From: Eremophila alpestris peregrina
Taxonomy: Eukaryota; Chordata; Aves; Passeriformes; Alaudidae
Length of the DNA stretch: 64,000 nt
Direction of reading: 5' to 3'
Assembly (NCBI GenBank): GCA_009792885.1
Contig: WMCF01000014.1
Location: 15,636,049 to 15,700,048, forward strand
In this document: piece after piece, positions 59,701 to 63,249 of the stretch
How the letters are laid out: each line of letters opens with the position of its first letter
Position numbering within the stretch: position 1 is the stretch's first letter
Made by a program: the position numbers and the translations under genes
The notes under the pieces: generated by a model
Database searches by the model: none
Told to the model about the DNA's origin: nothing
The model's input: the letters and a program-made list of their open reading frames with translations, nothing else

Positions 59701-62413
59701 CTGCACTCACCAGGAACACTCAGCCTGGGTTCACAAAGCAAAAGTCCTGTTTAACTAATTTGGTACCTTTCTGTGGTGAAGTCACCCACATGAAGGATGA
59801 AGAGACAGAGGTGGATGTAACTTCCCTGGGTTTTTGTAAGGTTTTTGATGTTGCCCGTCACAGCACCTTTTGGGACAAATTTTGCAGCTGTGGGATGAGT
59901 GGGTTTAGGTGTGCTGGGTGCAGATCTGGCTGAAGGGCAGAGCTCAAGGGTTGCGGTGAACAGGGCCACATCTGGCTGGTGACTGGTCACCAGTGGGGTT
60001 CCTCAGGGATCATTCCTGGGGCCAGTTCTGGTCAATATATCTCTCAGTGATAAGTAAGCAGGAAAACTACTTGTCACAATAGATTTAAGCTTAATGTGTC
60101 ACACTTCCTAAATCAGGACCGAATTTTTATTTAAGAAAAATCACACACACACACCCACAAACCCCTCCAAACCCCCCCCCCCCCCCCCCCNNCCCCTAAA
60201 AACTCAGTAATAGGTTATCTGAGACCTAGTTTAGCTATTTATTTATTTAAACAAATATTAGAATTGCTGCTTTAAAAAGATGTGAATGCAGGCATGAAAA
60301 TGTTAGAGGAATTATATTTGGAAGTTCTCCAACAAACACTAAAACTTCTTGTATGTCAGCACCAATGGATGATCCCTAACTTAATGTTTCACCACTTGTT
60401 ATATTTTACCACAGTAAATACAGGAACACAAGAAGACCCTCCAAGGAGCAACATTAAACTCTTGAACTAAACACAGACATTGTGGAAATTTTATTCTAAA
60501 TTTTTTCCACTCATGACGCAATGTGTTCCGTGGCAAAATGAAGCTGTCATAACTGACTGTTGTTTTAATCAATAAGAAGAATGAACTTTTGGTGTAGGAG
60601 TCTCAAGGGAAGAGGAAGGAAAGGTAATTATTTATTTTTTGCTTAGAAAAATCAGTGGTGGCTGTTGCAATGGGAATGTTAATCAATAAAAAATGTACTG
60701 GCAGATGATTATTTTGAAATATACCAACAAGTAGGGCAAGTATTCCAGTAACTCACAGGATTCCAATTTTGCTGGCCAAAATGACCTATTTTGTAGAATC
60801 ACACAGAATTCAGGTTACATGCTACCTTACAAATGCAATATGTTTCAAAGTCCAGATTTTCCTGTTCTTGGGACTAAAAGATTAGGCGTGTGATAAGCCT
60901 GTTATACAGACCTCCTCTCTGCTTACTCCTGGCCAAACACCGGCACCAGAGCCATCTTCTCCTCCTGACATTTTCTGTGTGACGATGGTAGACTCACTGT
61001 TGCCTTGTCCAGTCTCCATGACAGCTACATCTAAATTAAAAAATCAGTTATTAATAAGAGGGCAAAGCAAAACCTGCCCAGCAGTATTTATCAGAGACAG
61101 ATGCTGCAAGTTGTATGAAAAAAGAAATTATTCAGATTATGACTAAAATACATTCAAAAGATTAATATTAGTCATTTTACAACTCTGAAAATTAAAAAAA
61201 AAGAAAAGAAAAAAAGAGAAAGGTGAGAGTAGAATTACAAAACATGTCTGTTTTAAGGTCAAGGACTGTACTACATCATCATGTTTTCCTCGAGCTCTAG
61301 TCTAATGGTTGCCTATTTGTCAGCCATGGAACACAAAAAAATAAGAGTTAATTACAACAGGTACTATCTGAAGTATGTGTGGAGTTAAAATAGCTACGCT
61401 GTCTTTGGTCTTATTAATGTATCTATCTTTTATGTTTTCTAGGATTGCCCTGAAGTTGTCCTAGCAGTGGAGGACTGGATTCCTCACTGCATGATGCCTT
61501 GCTGACTTTGCTTTGCTGCCTATACTTGCTCCCAAAACACCCCACTAGTGCACTAGGCACATTCACACTCTTTGGAGGCAATAGGAGTAGTAAATATTTG
61601 TTTATTCCATGGCAAGATTCAGTTTTACATGAAAGCCTGTGCTTTACTGTATTAGGTCATCAAATAAATATCTGCCTTAAATCCCTTTTAAAGGTGCCAT
61701 GTGGCTTTAGAGCCAGCAGGACTATTTGCAGAGGTGTATGACTCAAGGGGTGCCATACTTCTCACTGACCTGAGCAGAATGAAGAGGAGTTTCCTTTCAT
61801 GCCCTTTGCCTACACTTGCACTTTTACTGGAGTGTTGTAGATTGTCACAGCAGCAGTTCCTCAGGTCAGTTTCTTAGTTTTATCCTAGTACTTTTAAAAA
61901 AATTTTTGAAATATGAACACAATTCTGCAACTATAGAAGGGTAAATCCATTCTTAGCATGTTTAACAACAGTGAGTCTGAGATAAGCCCCTATACGGAGG
62001 GAGAAGAGAGAGATGTGTTGAATAGTGGCTGTAGTTGCTGCCACTTACATTTGCTGCTATTAATAAATTGCAGTTTAACAGACTGCACTTTCAAGGCCAA
62101 ATGTTTGACGTGCCAATTAATTTCTTACACACAGGATGTCCAAAACCATAGGATTTTCCTTTCCTGACTGCACTCAAAATATGACAGTGGCTTTCCATAC
62201 ACAAGGAAATGACAGACTCAAAACCAGAGAGTGTAAATGACCCCACCCCCGCCCCCCCCCAGAAAGCCCAAAACCCGAGGCAGTGCCTTGTTCCTTAAAT
62301 TTAGCTGCTTCTGAGGTTTCTTCTGGTCTGTGATTTCCAGAGAAATCGTTCTCTTCCAAATAAGACAATATGGTTGGGGGGGCTTCCACTGGCTCAGCCA
62401 ACGTATCTTCAGG
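573..62413 (-). CDS. COL15A1: Type XV collagen alpha-1 chain, internal part of gene (29 exons, both ends outside window)
   Basis: Twenty-nine minus-strand exons with AG acceptors and GT donors join into one 698-codon frame with no stop. The product alternates Gly-X-Y blocks with short non-collagenous linkers, as expected for a multiplexin (types XV and XVIII). Several linkers match the human type XV chain as I remember it: GLGFE-D-EGSGS at exons 10/11, NSIVGPP in exon 16, FNFT in exon 17, GPRGPKGDTGLPG in exon 19, RPHCKMP in exon 25 and SWGL in exon 27. Ser-Gly sites in acidic linkers fit its role as a secreted chondroitin-sulfate proteoglycan at the basement-membrane zone. Signal peptide, laminin-G-like domain, trimerisation domain and endostatin-like domain are not in the window. 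COL18A1 is the only serious alternative and fits the linkers less well. Coordinates span exons plus introns; each exon is listed separately. Confidence 0.92.
684..2437 (-). other. Intron 28, no gene seen
   Basis: Intron between exons 28 and 29. It holds a 22-nt T run at 1346-1367. Small open frames on both strands here show no domain, no codon bias and no splice context, and I treat them as chance. Confidence 0.6.
2438..2487 (-). CDS. COL15A1: COL15A1 exon 28: hydrophobic interruption
   Basis: 50 nt, phase 1 in and phase 0 out, completing a Gly codon then PPLPPSYFSHFINSIK. It corresponds to PPLDLAYLRHFLNNLK of human type XV as I recall, a non-collagenous break with spaced aromatic and aliphatic residues. 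Acceptor CATTTTTCAG, donor GTAATT. Confidence 0.93.
2488..5348 (-). other. Intron 27, no gene seen
   Basis: Intron of about 2.9 kb between exons 27 and 28. The longest open frame (plus strand 2675-3109, 144 codons) resembles no family I know and has no collagen periodicity. No repeat recognised. Confidence 0.55.
5349..5438 (-). CDS. COL15A1: COL15A1 exon 27: irregular start of Gly-X-Y block
   Basis: 90 nt, phase 1/1. With the junction Gly it reads GAKANRDSWGLH, then SSVHLK, then GEKGDRGAPGPPG. SWGL followed by GEKGD aligns with human KGSWGLPGSKGEKGD as remembered, which is why I place the acceptor at GGCAG (5439-5440) rather than at the internal AAAAG that would give a 36-nt exon ending at 5384. 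Both acceptors keep the same phase. The upstream triplets have lost four glycines. Donor GTATAC. Confidence 0.78.
5810..6109. repeat. TTCCC pentanucleotide microsatellite with 175-nt assembly gap
   Basis: Perfect TTCCC repeats flank a run of N at 5887-6061, so the array length is unresolved. It lies in the intron between COL15A1 exons 26 and 27, about 100 nt from exon 26. Open frames across it (SLPFP or REGKG repeats) are artefacts of the array. Confidence 0.97.
6207..6252 (-). CDS. COL15A1: COL15A1 exon 26: small hinge exon
   Basis: 46 nt, VNTPYPGNQEVPNDH plus the first base of a glycine codon. It parallels human VDTAHPGSPELITFH-G as I recall, with V-T-PG-E-H in the same spacing. Acceptor TTTGTCTGAAG, donor GTGGGT, phase 0 in and phase 1 out. 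It supplies the phase-1 entry that exon 27 needs. An unresolved TTCCC microsatellite begins about 100 nt downstream. Confidence 0.87.
7270..7400 (-). mobile_element. CR1 LINE 3' fragment
   Basis: The plus strand shows diverged antisense CR1 3'-UTR features: GAGTTGAGAAGACATCTCTGG, a GTCTAGCCTGG core and a final GGACTCATCCAGTCAGGTTT. The element therefore points along the minus strand, in the gene's direction. Old and truncated, in the intron between exons 25 and 26. Confidence 0.6.
8600..8641 (-). CDS. COL15A1: COL15A1 exon 25: cysteine-containing hinge exon
   Basis: 42 nt, 14 codons, TVFPVPPRPHCKMP, with no Gly-X-Y signal, so a triplet scan would miss it. It has a good pyrimidine tract before AATAG and a perfect GTAAGT donor. 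It matches AIFPIPVRPHCKMP of human type XV as remembered; the RPHCKMP heptad is identical. The single Cys is a candidate for interchain disulfide bonding. The phase fits exons 24 and 26. Confidence 0.9.
8991..9059 (-). CDS. COL15A1: COL15A1 exon 24: Gly-X-Y then RILYIKG linker
   Basis: 69 nt, 23 codons: GLPGLPGPPGPPGPPG followed by RILYIKG. Human type XV as remembered has GPPGPPGPPG then AVINIKG, so the exit from the helix is conserved. Acceptor TCTTACCAG, donor GTAAGT, phase 0/0. Confidence 0.95.
9060..10875 (-). other. Intron 23, no gene or repeat recognised
   Basis: About 1.8 kb of unique-looking AT-rich intron between exons 23 and 24. Small open frames at 9928-10466 show no recognisable protein family. 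Confidence 0.55.
10876..10935 (-). CDS. COL15A1: COL15A1 exon 23: Gly-X-Y ending AFN
   Basis: 60 nt, 20 codons, GRPGLNGLRGVKGDRG then EAFN. The final AFN interrupts the triplets before exon 24. Acceptor TATTTAAG, donor GTAAGT. The intron to exon 22 is only 80 nt, the shortest in the window. Confidence 0.94.
11016..11069 (-). CDS. COL15A1: COL15A1 exon 22: 54-nt Gly-X-Y exon
   Basis: 54 nt, six triplets from GPRGPTGPK to GFPGRP. Fifty-four nucleotides is the classical ancestral fibrillar-collagen exon size. Acceptor TTGTTCAG, donor GTATGT. Human reads GLPGRPGRPGLNG across exons 22/23; here it is GFPGRPGRPGLNG. Confidence 0.95.
12680..13620 (+). mobile_element. Possible solo retroviral LTR, diverged
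   Basis: This stretch is richer in GC and CpG than the flanking intron. It contains, in LTR order, a TG-rich start (TGTGCTGGGGG), a TATA-like CTATAAAACC near 13387, and an AATAAA signal near 13455 followed by a GT-rich stretch. I could not find matching target-site duplications or an unambiguous CA end, so boundaries and identity are tentative. Confidence 0.35.
13970..14130 (+). mobile_element. CR1 LINE 3' fragment
   Basis: Contains GGAATGTGCTGCCCGGAGAGG and GTTGTGGAATTTC followed by a degraded CCAGTTCCTGAG section, which matches the end of the CR1 coding region and its 3' UTR in sense. The element lies antisense to COL15A1. Confidence 0.7.
14810..15085 (-). mobile_element. CR1 LINE internal fragment, old
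   Basis: The plus strand carries antisense CR1 landmarks: TTGCTGGAACTTGTGATC, CCTTCTCTGAGAAGGACCTG and CTTCAGGGCTAAACAAACC followed by CAGTTCACTCA. Considerably diverged. Confidence 0.55.
15375..15410 (-). CDS. COL15A1: COL15A1 exon 21: 36-nt Gly-X-Y exon
   Basis: 36 nt, GEAGVVGPVGPM. Acceptor CCTCAACAG, donor GTAAGA. Only 130 nt of intron separate it from exon 20. Confidence 0.92.
15541..15618 (-). CDS. COL15A1: COL15A1 exon 20: Gly-X-Y with interruption
   Basis: 78 nt, 26 codons: GEKGEPGAV, then the non-helical ISADGSLTELL, then GRKGEK. This matches the layout of human GEKGEPGAI, a short linker and GKKGEP. Acceptor TAATTGCAG, donor GTGAGC. Confidence 0.94.
15619..17627 (-). other. Intron 19, no gene or repeat recognised
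   Basis: Two kilobases of AT-rich intron between exons 19 and 20. I see no collagen-like coding signal or clear mobile element. Confidence 0.5.
17628..17690 (-). CDS. COL15A1: COL15A1 exon 19: Gly-X-Y block
   Basis: 63 nt, seven triplets starting GPRGPKGDTGLPG and ending GPKGQQ. The first 13 residues are identical to human type XV as I recall it. Acceptor TTTTGCCTAG, donor GTATGA. Confidence 0.95.
18708..19641 (-). mobile_element. CR1 LINE with reverse-transcriptase C-terminal remnant
   Basis: The plus strand begins with the CR1 terminal repeat (ATCACAGAATCACAGAAT) and the GAGTTGGAAGAGACCTACAA core, so the element is in sense on the minus strand. Minus-strand translation of roughly 19500-19165 gives pieces of the CR1 polymerase C-terminus: KCQILNLG, ERDLEVLV, KLNLSQQC and, after a break, AGASFGC. 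The frame is broken by an AGAGC microsatellite and indels. It lies in the intron between exons 18 and 19. Relatively well preserved compared with other CR1 copies here. Confidence 0.92.
19224..19265. repeat. AGAGC microsatellite inside CR1
   Basis: About eight perfect tandem AGAGC units within the CR1 polymerase remnant; an expansion after insertion, and it breaks the CR1 frame. Confidence 0.95.
20195..20230 (-). CDS. COL15A1: COL15A1 exon 18: 36-nt Gly-X-Y exon
   Basis: 36 nt, GPDGKPGLPGFP, acceptor TTTTGCAG, donor GTAAGT. Human type XV as remembered reads GPDGLPGLPGFP at this place. Confidence 0.94.
20231..22033 (-). other. Intron 17, no gene or repeat recognised
   Basis: About 1.8 kb of intron between exons 17 and 18, with no recognisable element. 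Confidence 0.5.
22034..22099 (-). CDS. COL15A1: COL15A1 exon 17: N-glycosylated non-collagenous linker
   Basis: 66 nt, 22 codons, LLNDTDGIFNFTELKG then LLGPP. Two N-glycosylation sequons (NDT and NFT) sit in the linker; the human chain as I recall has similarly placed NIT and NFS. Acceptor CCTTTTTAG, donor GTGAGT. The preceding intron, about 5.9 kb, is the largest in the window. Confidence 0.92.
22744..23500 (-). mobile_element. CR1 LINE 3' part, old
   Basis: Starts on the plus strand with ACAGAATCATAATAATGAAG and a GGTCCAACACTCCTC core, continues with CTTGTCCAGTTAATTCTTGA and later GGCTGATCAGACCCAGTTC and AATCCATGTTGGCTG, all antisense CR1 landmarks. The element is in sense on the minus strand. 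Confidence 0.82.
23631..23719. repeat. 89-nt homopolymer T run
   Basis: Eighty-nine uninterrupted T on the plus strand (poly-A on the minus strand), between CTCTG and CCAATGC. It lies just beyond the CR1 fragment in COL15A1 intron 16. No polyadenylation signal is seen next to it on the minus strand, so it is not an obvious processed-gene tail. The exact length is prone to sequencing error. Confidence 0.95.
23720..28033 (-). other. Remainder of intron 16, no gene seen
   Basis: About 4.3 kb of the intron between exons 16 and 17. Apart from the CCTAT array I recognise no element. Open frames of up to about 100 codons show no family resemblance. Confidence 0.5.
24195..24254. repeat. CCTAT microsatellite
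   Basis: Eleven perfect CCTAT pentamers plus a partial unit, in COL15A1 intron 16; likely polymorphic. Confidence 0.96.
28034..28117 (-). CDS. COL15A1: COL15A1 exon 16: Gly-X-Y block ending in linker
   Basis: 84 nt, 28 codons: GEPGQDGNSI, then VGPPGPPGPPGP, then VITIPE. The NSIVGPPGPPGPPG segment parallels ASIVGPPGPRGPPG of human type XV as I remember it. The VITIPE tail leaves the helix and continues into the linker in exon 17. Acceptor GAAATAG, donor GTAAGT. Confidence 0.94.
28211..28246 (-). CDS. COL15A1: COL15A1 exon 15: 36-nt Gly-X-Y exon
   Basis: 36 nt, GPKGEKGDPGPR. Acceptor CACTTGCAG, donor GTGAGA. It is separated from exon 16 by an intron of only 93 nt, short for this gene. Confidence 0.93.
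29157..29219 (-). CDS. COL15A1: COL15A1 exon 14: Gly-X-Y block
   Basis: 63 nt, seven triplets from GMLGTDGKP to GHPGEV. Acceptor TTGTGGCAG, donor GTGAGT. No break in periodicity. Confidence 0.92.
29220..31797 (-). other. Intron 13, no gene seen
   Basis: About 2.6 kb between exons 13 and 14. It contains the TTTTA array at 31139-31192 and T/G-rich low-complexity sequence near 29890-30070. No coding element recognised. Confidence 0.5.
31139..31192. repeat. TTTTA microsatellite
   Basis: About ten tandem TTTTA units; an open frame with a repeated FYFIL pattern on the plus strand is a by-product of this array. Confidence 0.95.
31798..31833 (-). CDS. COL15A1: COL15A1 exon 13: 36-nt Gly-X-Y exon
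   Basis: 36 nt, four perfect triplets (GERGNTGPPGSK), acceptor CTGTTTCAG, donor GTGAGA, phase 0/0. Confidence 0.9.
31834..34169 (-). other. Intron 12, no gene or repeat recognised
   Basis: About 2.3 kb between exons 12 and 13. A perfect 13-nt direct repeat TTTTAGATGCAAT lies just outside it, near 31558-31583. Nothing else is recognisable. Confidence 0.45.
34170..34214 (-). CDS. COL15A1: COL15A1 exon 12: Gly-X-Y exon with a Gly-to-Arg codon
   Basis: 45 nt, 15 codons: DSAGKPGQH, then RPLGPK. The codon at 34187-34185 is AGA where the triplet phase expects a glycine codon such as GGA, a single transition. Acceptor TTTTTATAG, donor GTAAAA. Phase 0/0 with neighbours. The Arg may be a natural interruption, a variant of this individual, or a sequence error. 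Confidence 0.82.
35568..35990 (-). mobile_element. CR1 LINE 3' part, old
   Basis: Antisense CR1 landmarks on the plus strand: CATGGAATCAGAGGCACAGG, a CACCTAATCCAATCACCC core, GACCTTCTGCAACCTCC and CCTTGTCCTAAGGCTGAGCC. Contains a short duplication of CAGATCATGTTT near 35665. Confidence 0.65.
36587..36655 (-). CDS. COL15A1: COL15A1 exon 11: Ser-Gly linker
   Basis: 69 nt, 23 codons, beginning DMEGSGSIDLLSES and ending with two triplets (GSRGPK). The EGSGS motif is the best glycosaminoglycan site in the window and corresponds to the human DTEGSGS as I remember it. Acceptor CATTAG (short pyrimidine tract), donor GTGAGT. Confidence 0.93.
37240..37475 (-). mobile_element. CR1 LINE 3' fragment
   Basis: The plus strand has GGCTCTCAGAGGCTGCCTGG, ATTCCAGTCAGGTTGTTTAG and TTCTCCAGGCTAAGCAAGC, antisense CR1 signatures. 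Diverged, in intron 10. Confidence 0.6.
37480..40403 (-). other. Rest of intron 10, no gene or repeat recognised
   Basis: About 2.9 kb downstream of exon 10. No collagen triplets, no recognisable mobile element. Confidence 0.45.
40404..40556 (-). CDS. COL15A1: COL15A1 exon 10: long Gly-X-Y exon with poly-GPP and linker start
   Basis: 153 nt, 51 codons. Regular triplets begin GDTGVTGSI and GPKGEA, pass through six successive GPP triplets, then end in the non-collagenous LSYGLGFE. The GLGFE end joins the EGSG start of exon 11, a junction I recall from human type XV. The GPP run is encoded partly by a perfect 18-bp tandem repeat at 40435-40470. Donor GTATTT is weaker than most. Confidence 0.95.
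40435..40470 (-). repeat. 18-bp tandem duplication inside coding exon 10
   Basis: Two identical 18-bp units (GGTCCAGGAGGCCCAGGG on the plus strand) encode two copies of a six-residue Gly-Pro-Pro block. In-frame gain or loss of one unit would change the poly-GPP run by two triplets without a frameshift. Confidence 0.95.
40626..40916 (-). mobile_element. CR1 LINE 3' part, abutting an LTR
   Basis: Starts ATCACAGAACAGTTTGGGTT and GGAAAGCTCATCAAAG, then ATCCAGCCTGGCCTTGAAC and GTCCAAGAGCTGGACACAGC: antisense CR1 polymerase and 3' UTR. The minus-strand frame shows the CR1 piece ALMRAHLESCVQ. It stops abruptly at CTGGTCAC where the LTR begins at 40917. Confidence 0.9.
40917..41454 (+). mobile_element. 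Solo ERVL-type LTR, diverged
   Basis: Begins TGTATTGGTTCTGGCTG and GGAGTTAATTTTTCCC, typical of a widespread avian ERVL LTR as I remember it. It carries TTGATAACACACCAGTGTTA and AAAGGGATATTCCATACC followed by ATATGATGTCAG, and ends in a diverged section near TACTGGACTACA. The 3' boundary is approximate and I found no clear target-site duplication. It is inserted at or near the end of the CR1 copy, antisense to COL15A1, 161 nt before exon 9 starts on the plus scale. Confidence 0.75.
41615..41650 (-). CDS. COL15A1: COL15A1 exon 9: 36-nt Gly-X-Y exon
   Basis: 36 nt, four triplets (GDQGLPGSAGAK). Acceptor CTTTTACAG, donor GTAATA. One of five 36-nt collagen exons in the window, which supports a common ancestral exon unit. 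It lies 161 nt past the end of a retroviral LTR. Confidence 0.9.
42066..42622 (+). mobile_element. Solo LTR with target-site duplication
   Basis: A 557-bp LTR beginning TGTCCTAGGTTGCAATG. It has a TATA-like TATAAT at 42350 and an ATTAAA polyadenylation signal at 42565-42570, and ends near AACCAGTATA. The 5-bp sequence CTTTT flanks it on both sides (42061-42065 and 42623-42627), consistent with integrase-made duplications. No internal retroviral genes are present. It is antisense to COL15A1, the orientation usually tolerated in introns. Family assigned from memory as an avian ERV. Confidence 0.85.
42628..44173 (-). other. Rest of intron 8, no gene recognised
   Basis: About 1.5 kb between the solo LTR and exon 8; no recognisable coding signal or repeat. 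Confidence 0.5.
44174..44236 (-). CDS. COL15A1: COL15A1 exon 8: Gly-X-Y block
   Basis: 63 nt, seven perfect triplets from GPQGPPGRD to GWKGEK. Acceptor CACCTACAG, donor GTGAGC, phase 0/0. Tryptophan is unusual in an X position of a triple helix but poses no structural bar. Confidence 0.93.
44237..47300 (-). other. Intron 7, first part, no gene recognised
   Basis: About 3 kb of AT-rich intron between exon 8 and the SINE. Short open frames have no recognisable family. Confidence 0.45.
47305..47440 (-). mobile_element. tRNA-Ile-derived SINE with CR1-like tail
   Basis: On the minus strand the head reads TTAGCTCAGCTGGTTGGAGC, a good Pol III A box, then ATGGTGCTAACAAAGCCAAGG (anticodon arm of a tRNA-Ile-like sequence) and a decayed B box GGGTCCGATATC. 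The tail near 47305-47350 resembles a CR1 3' end (TTCCAATTCAGAATAATC). This matches the architecture of a zebra finch SINE family I remember, a CR1-mobilised tRNA SINE. Not a functional tRNA gene: the B box and the acceptor pairing are damaged. Confidence 0.75.
47999..48124 (-). CDS. COL15A1: COL15A1 exon 7: Gly-X-Y block with short interruption
   Basis: 126 nt, 42 codons. Regular triplets run from GLPGPPGPP to GKP, then APDSGV breaks the helix, then triplets resume through GEDGASGEPGPE. Acceptor TTATCCAG, donor GTGAGT. The reverse complement is also open and Gly/Pro-rich, a consequence of GGN/CCN complementarity, not a second gene. Confidence 0.93.
49240..49565 (+). mobile_element. CR1 LINE 3' end
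   Basis: Sense CR1 on the plus strand. The translation contains LDIRMKFFTVRVVRHWNRFP and later VDAPSLEVFKARLDG, the conserved end of the polymerase frame. Then come CTGATCTAGTGGAAGG, the CCCATGGCAGGGGGGCTGGA motif and a terminal ATTCCATGAATCT repeat. Antisense to COL15A1, in intron 6. Confidence 0.93.
49852..49920 (-). CDS. COL15A1: COL15A1 exon 6: non-collagenous Ser-Gly linker
   Basis: 69 nt, 23 codons without Gly-X-Y periodicity, acidic, with the motif EESGSGDTES: two Ser-Gly pairs beside acidic residues, the classic context for xylosylation and a chondroitin-sulfate chain. Acceptor AATTTCAG, donor GTGAGT. Both neighbouring exons are in the same phase, so it fits as a real interruption between two helical blocks. 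Confidence 0.85.
49921..51563 (-). other. Intron 5, no gene recognised
   Basis: About 1.6 kb between exons 5 and 6. Overlapping frames near 50490-51023 on both strands show no known domain. Confidence 0.5.
51564..51641 (-). CDS. COL15A1: COL15A1 exon 5: Gly-X-Y block ending in interruption
   Basis: 78 nt, 26 codons. It starts GDPGEGLPGPPG, where one triplet lacks a residue (GEG), then runs as regular triplets to GPAGPS and breaks into APSRGL. Acceptor ATTTCAG, donor GTGAGT, phase 0/0. The broken end leads into the non-collagenous exon 6. Confidence 0.92.
51642..55304 (-). other. Intron 4, no gene recognised
   Basis: About 3.7 kb between exons 4 and 5. It includes a 13-nt tandem TTAACTTCACAGT near 53343. 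The 54273-54656 open frame (127 codons, minus) has no features I can tie to a family. Confidence 0.45.
55305..55367 (-). CDS. COL15A1: COL15A1 exon 4: Gly-X-Y block
   Basis: 63 nt, 21 codons, seven perfect Gly-X-Y triplets beginning GKSGLQG and ending GPKGEK. Acceptor CCCTTTTAG in a weak pyrimidine tract, donor GTATGT. The length is a multiple of nine, as is usual for collagen exons. Lys-rich Y positions are potential hydroxylysine sites. Confidence 0.92.
55368..58307 (-). other. Intron 3, no gene or repeat recognised
   Basis: About 2.9 kb between exons 3 and 4. No Gly-X-Y signal and no recognisable mobile element. Confidence 0.45.
58308..58436 (-). CDS. COL15A1: COL15A1 exon 3: linker to first collagen block
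   Basis: 129 nt (43 codons), acceptor TTACTCAG, donor GTAAGT, phase 0/0. The first two thirds are acidic and non-collagenous with a GGSGIEDME segment, a further possible glycosaminoglycan site. The last third becomes Gly-X-Y (GPPGSPGKLGQLGQP), the first triple-helical sequence in the window. Confidence 0.85.
59450..60050 (+). mobile_element. CR1 LINE reverse-transcriptase fragment, broken
   Basis: The plus strand translates in pieces to the CR1 polymerase core: KSCLTNLVPF, a VDVTSLGFCKVFD stretch standing for the catalytic xDFSKAFD region, and further on a VPQGS-like segment followed by LGPVL. Frameshifts and substitutions make it inactive. Antisense to COL15A1, in intron 2. Confidence 0.85.
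60172..60196. repeat. Poly-C run with 2-nt gap
   Basis: Nineteen C, two N, then four C, preceded by an AC-rich stretch (60143-60155). The N pair marks an unresolved homopolymer length. Confidence 0.9.
60200..60926 (-). other. Rest of intron 2, no gene recognised
   Basis: AT-rich intron up to exon 2; nothing recognisable. Confidence 0.5.
60927..61030 (-). CDS. COL15A1: COL15A1 exon 2: linker with Ser-Gly attachment sites
   Basis: 104 nt, acceptor TTTAG, donor GTAAGC, entering in phase 1 and leaving in phase 0; the other two frames hit stops early. It encodes 34 full codons rich in Ser, Thr, Gly and acidic residues, including MSGGEDGSGAG. The two Ser-Gly pairs next to acidic residues are candidate chondroitin-sulfate attachment sites. 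The exon ends VWPG and leads into the Gly-containing start of exon 3. Confidence 0.75.
61031..62274 (-). other. Intron 1, no gene recognised
   Basis: About 1.2 kb between exons 1 and 2. Runs of C on the plus strand at 62241-62260 sit immediately after exon 1 on the minus strand. Confidence 0.5.
62275..62413 (-). CDS. COL15A1: COL15A1 exon 1 of window: acidic non-collagenous linker
   Basis: The acceptor is strong, a long T run followed by AG. The frame opens PEDTLAEPVEAPP and continues with many Glu residues and an FSGN motif, typical of the acidic N-terminal linker of type XV collagen. The 3' end is uncertain. A GTTTTG donor at 62274 gives the phase 1 needed by the next exon (46 codons plus one base), making an Asp codon across the junction. 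A GC donor four codons earlier would also keep phase. The sequence after the exon is very G-rich on this strand. Exon identity rests on frame, composition and position; I cannot recall the human residues here. Confidence 0.6.
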
Positions 62414-62689
62414 CTAAAAAAAAAAAAAATCCCAAAGAATGGTTTAGAGTAAAGGCTTATCACTTGTTTTAAGGGAAGAATCACTAGATTACCTTTCTCA
62501 AAGCACAGTAATCCAAACTACCACATCTATGAAGCAAACTAGAATCCTGAGAAACAGTTTTCCCCAGTGTAATAGCTTTGGACTCTATTCCTCCAAAGCA
62601 AGGGATGTACACTTGATAAAACCCATAGAGAGGGAGGAAACCATGAGCAATGTACATTTGTCAGAGACTGTATTTTCAAGAAGGGCCTT

Positions 62690-62850
62690 TGGCTTGTTTC
62701 ATTTCAGCTCAGCATTGCTTCACCTATTAAAGTGTCTTTATCTCAACCATGAGTTTTCTGACACCTCTTCCAATTCTCTGCCCATCCCACTGGTGGGGCA
62801 ATGAGGGAGCAGCTGTGTGGCACTTAGTGGCCAGCTGAGATTAAATTACG
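62690..62850 (+). mobile_element. 3' fragment of the ERVL-type LTR
   Basis: CACCTATTAAAGTGTCTTTATC with the ATTAAA signal, then CTCAACCATGAGTTTTCTGA, CATCCCACTGGTGGGGCAAT and CAGCTGAGATTAAATTACGT. This is the 3' end of the same LTR family as the copy at 40917, with the 5' part lost. Plus orientation. Confidence 0.75.
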
Positions 62851-63249
62851 TCTTTCAGAAGGAGGAATAAAAGCAAAAAAATCTACTATTGCTGTATGTA
62901 ATTTTGAACTGTGCAGTAATTATGAAGATTATTAAACAAAAGCTAAGAACAAAAGCTGAAAGAATTGACATTTTTCTGGATAGAGAAACTAGACATCTTT
63001 CCTGAATTAGATACAGTTTTATCCAAATAAGAAAAAGTCAATACGCAATAAAATTTCATTGATTTAATTTTGTGGTGTGATGTAAAATGCAGAGGAGTCA
63101 TCAAGCACTAGGTGATTTTGCTGCCATTTGGAAAAACCCTACCTGGCTGCAGAAATTCAGGAAAAGTTAAGTGCAAATCCTGCATCCAGTGAGGAATTAC
63201 CCCATGCAGCAGTACCAGCTGGGGCCAGCTGCCTGTCTTTTGATCACTA

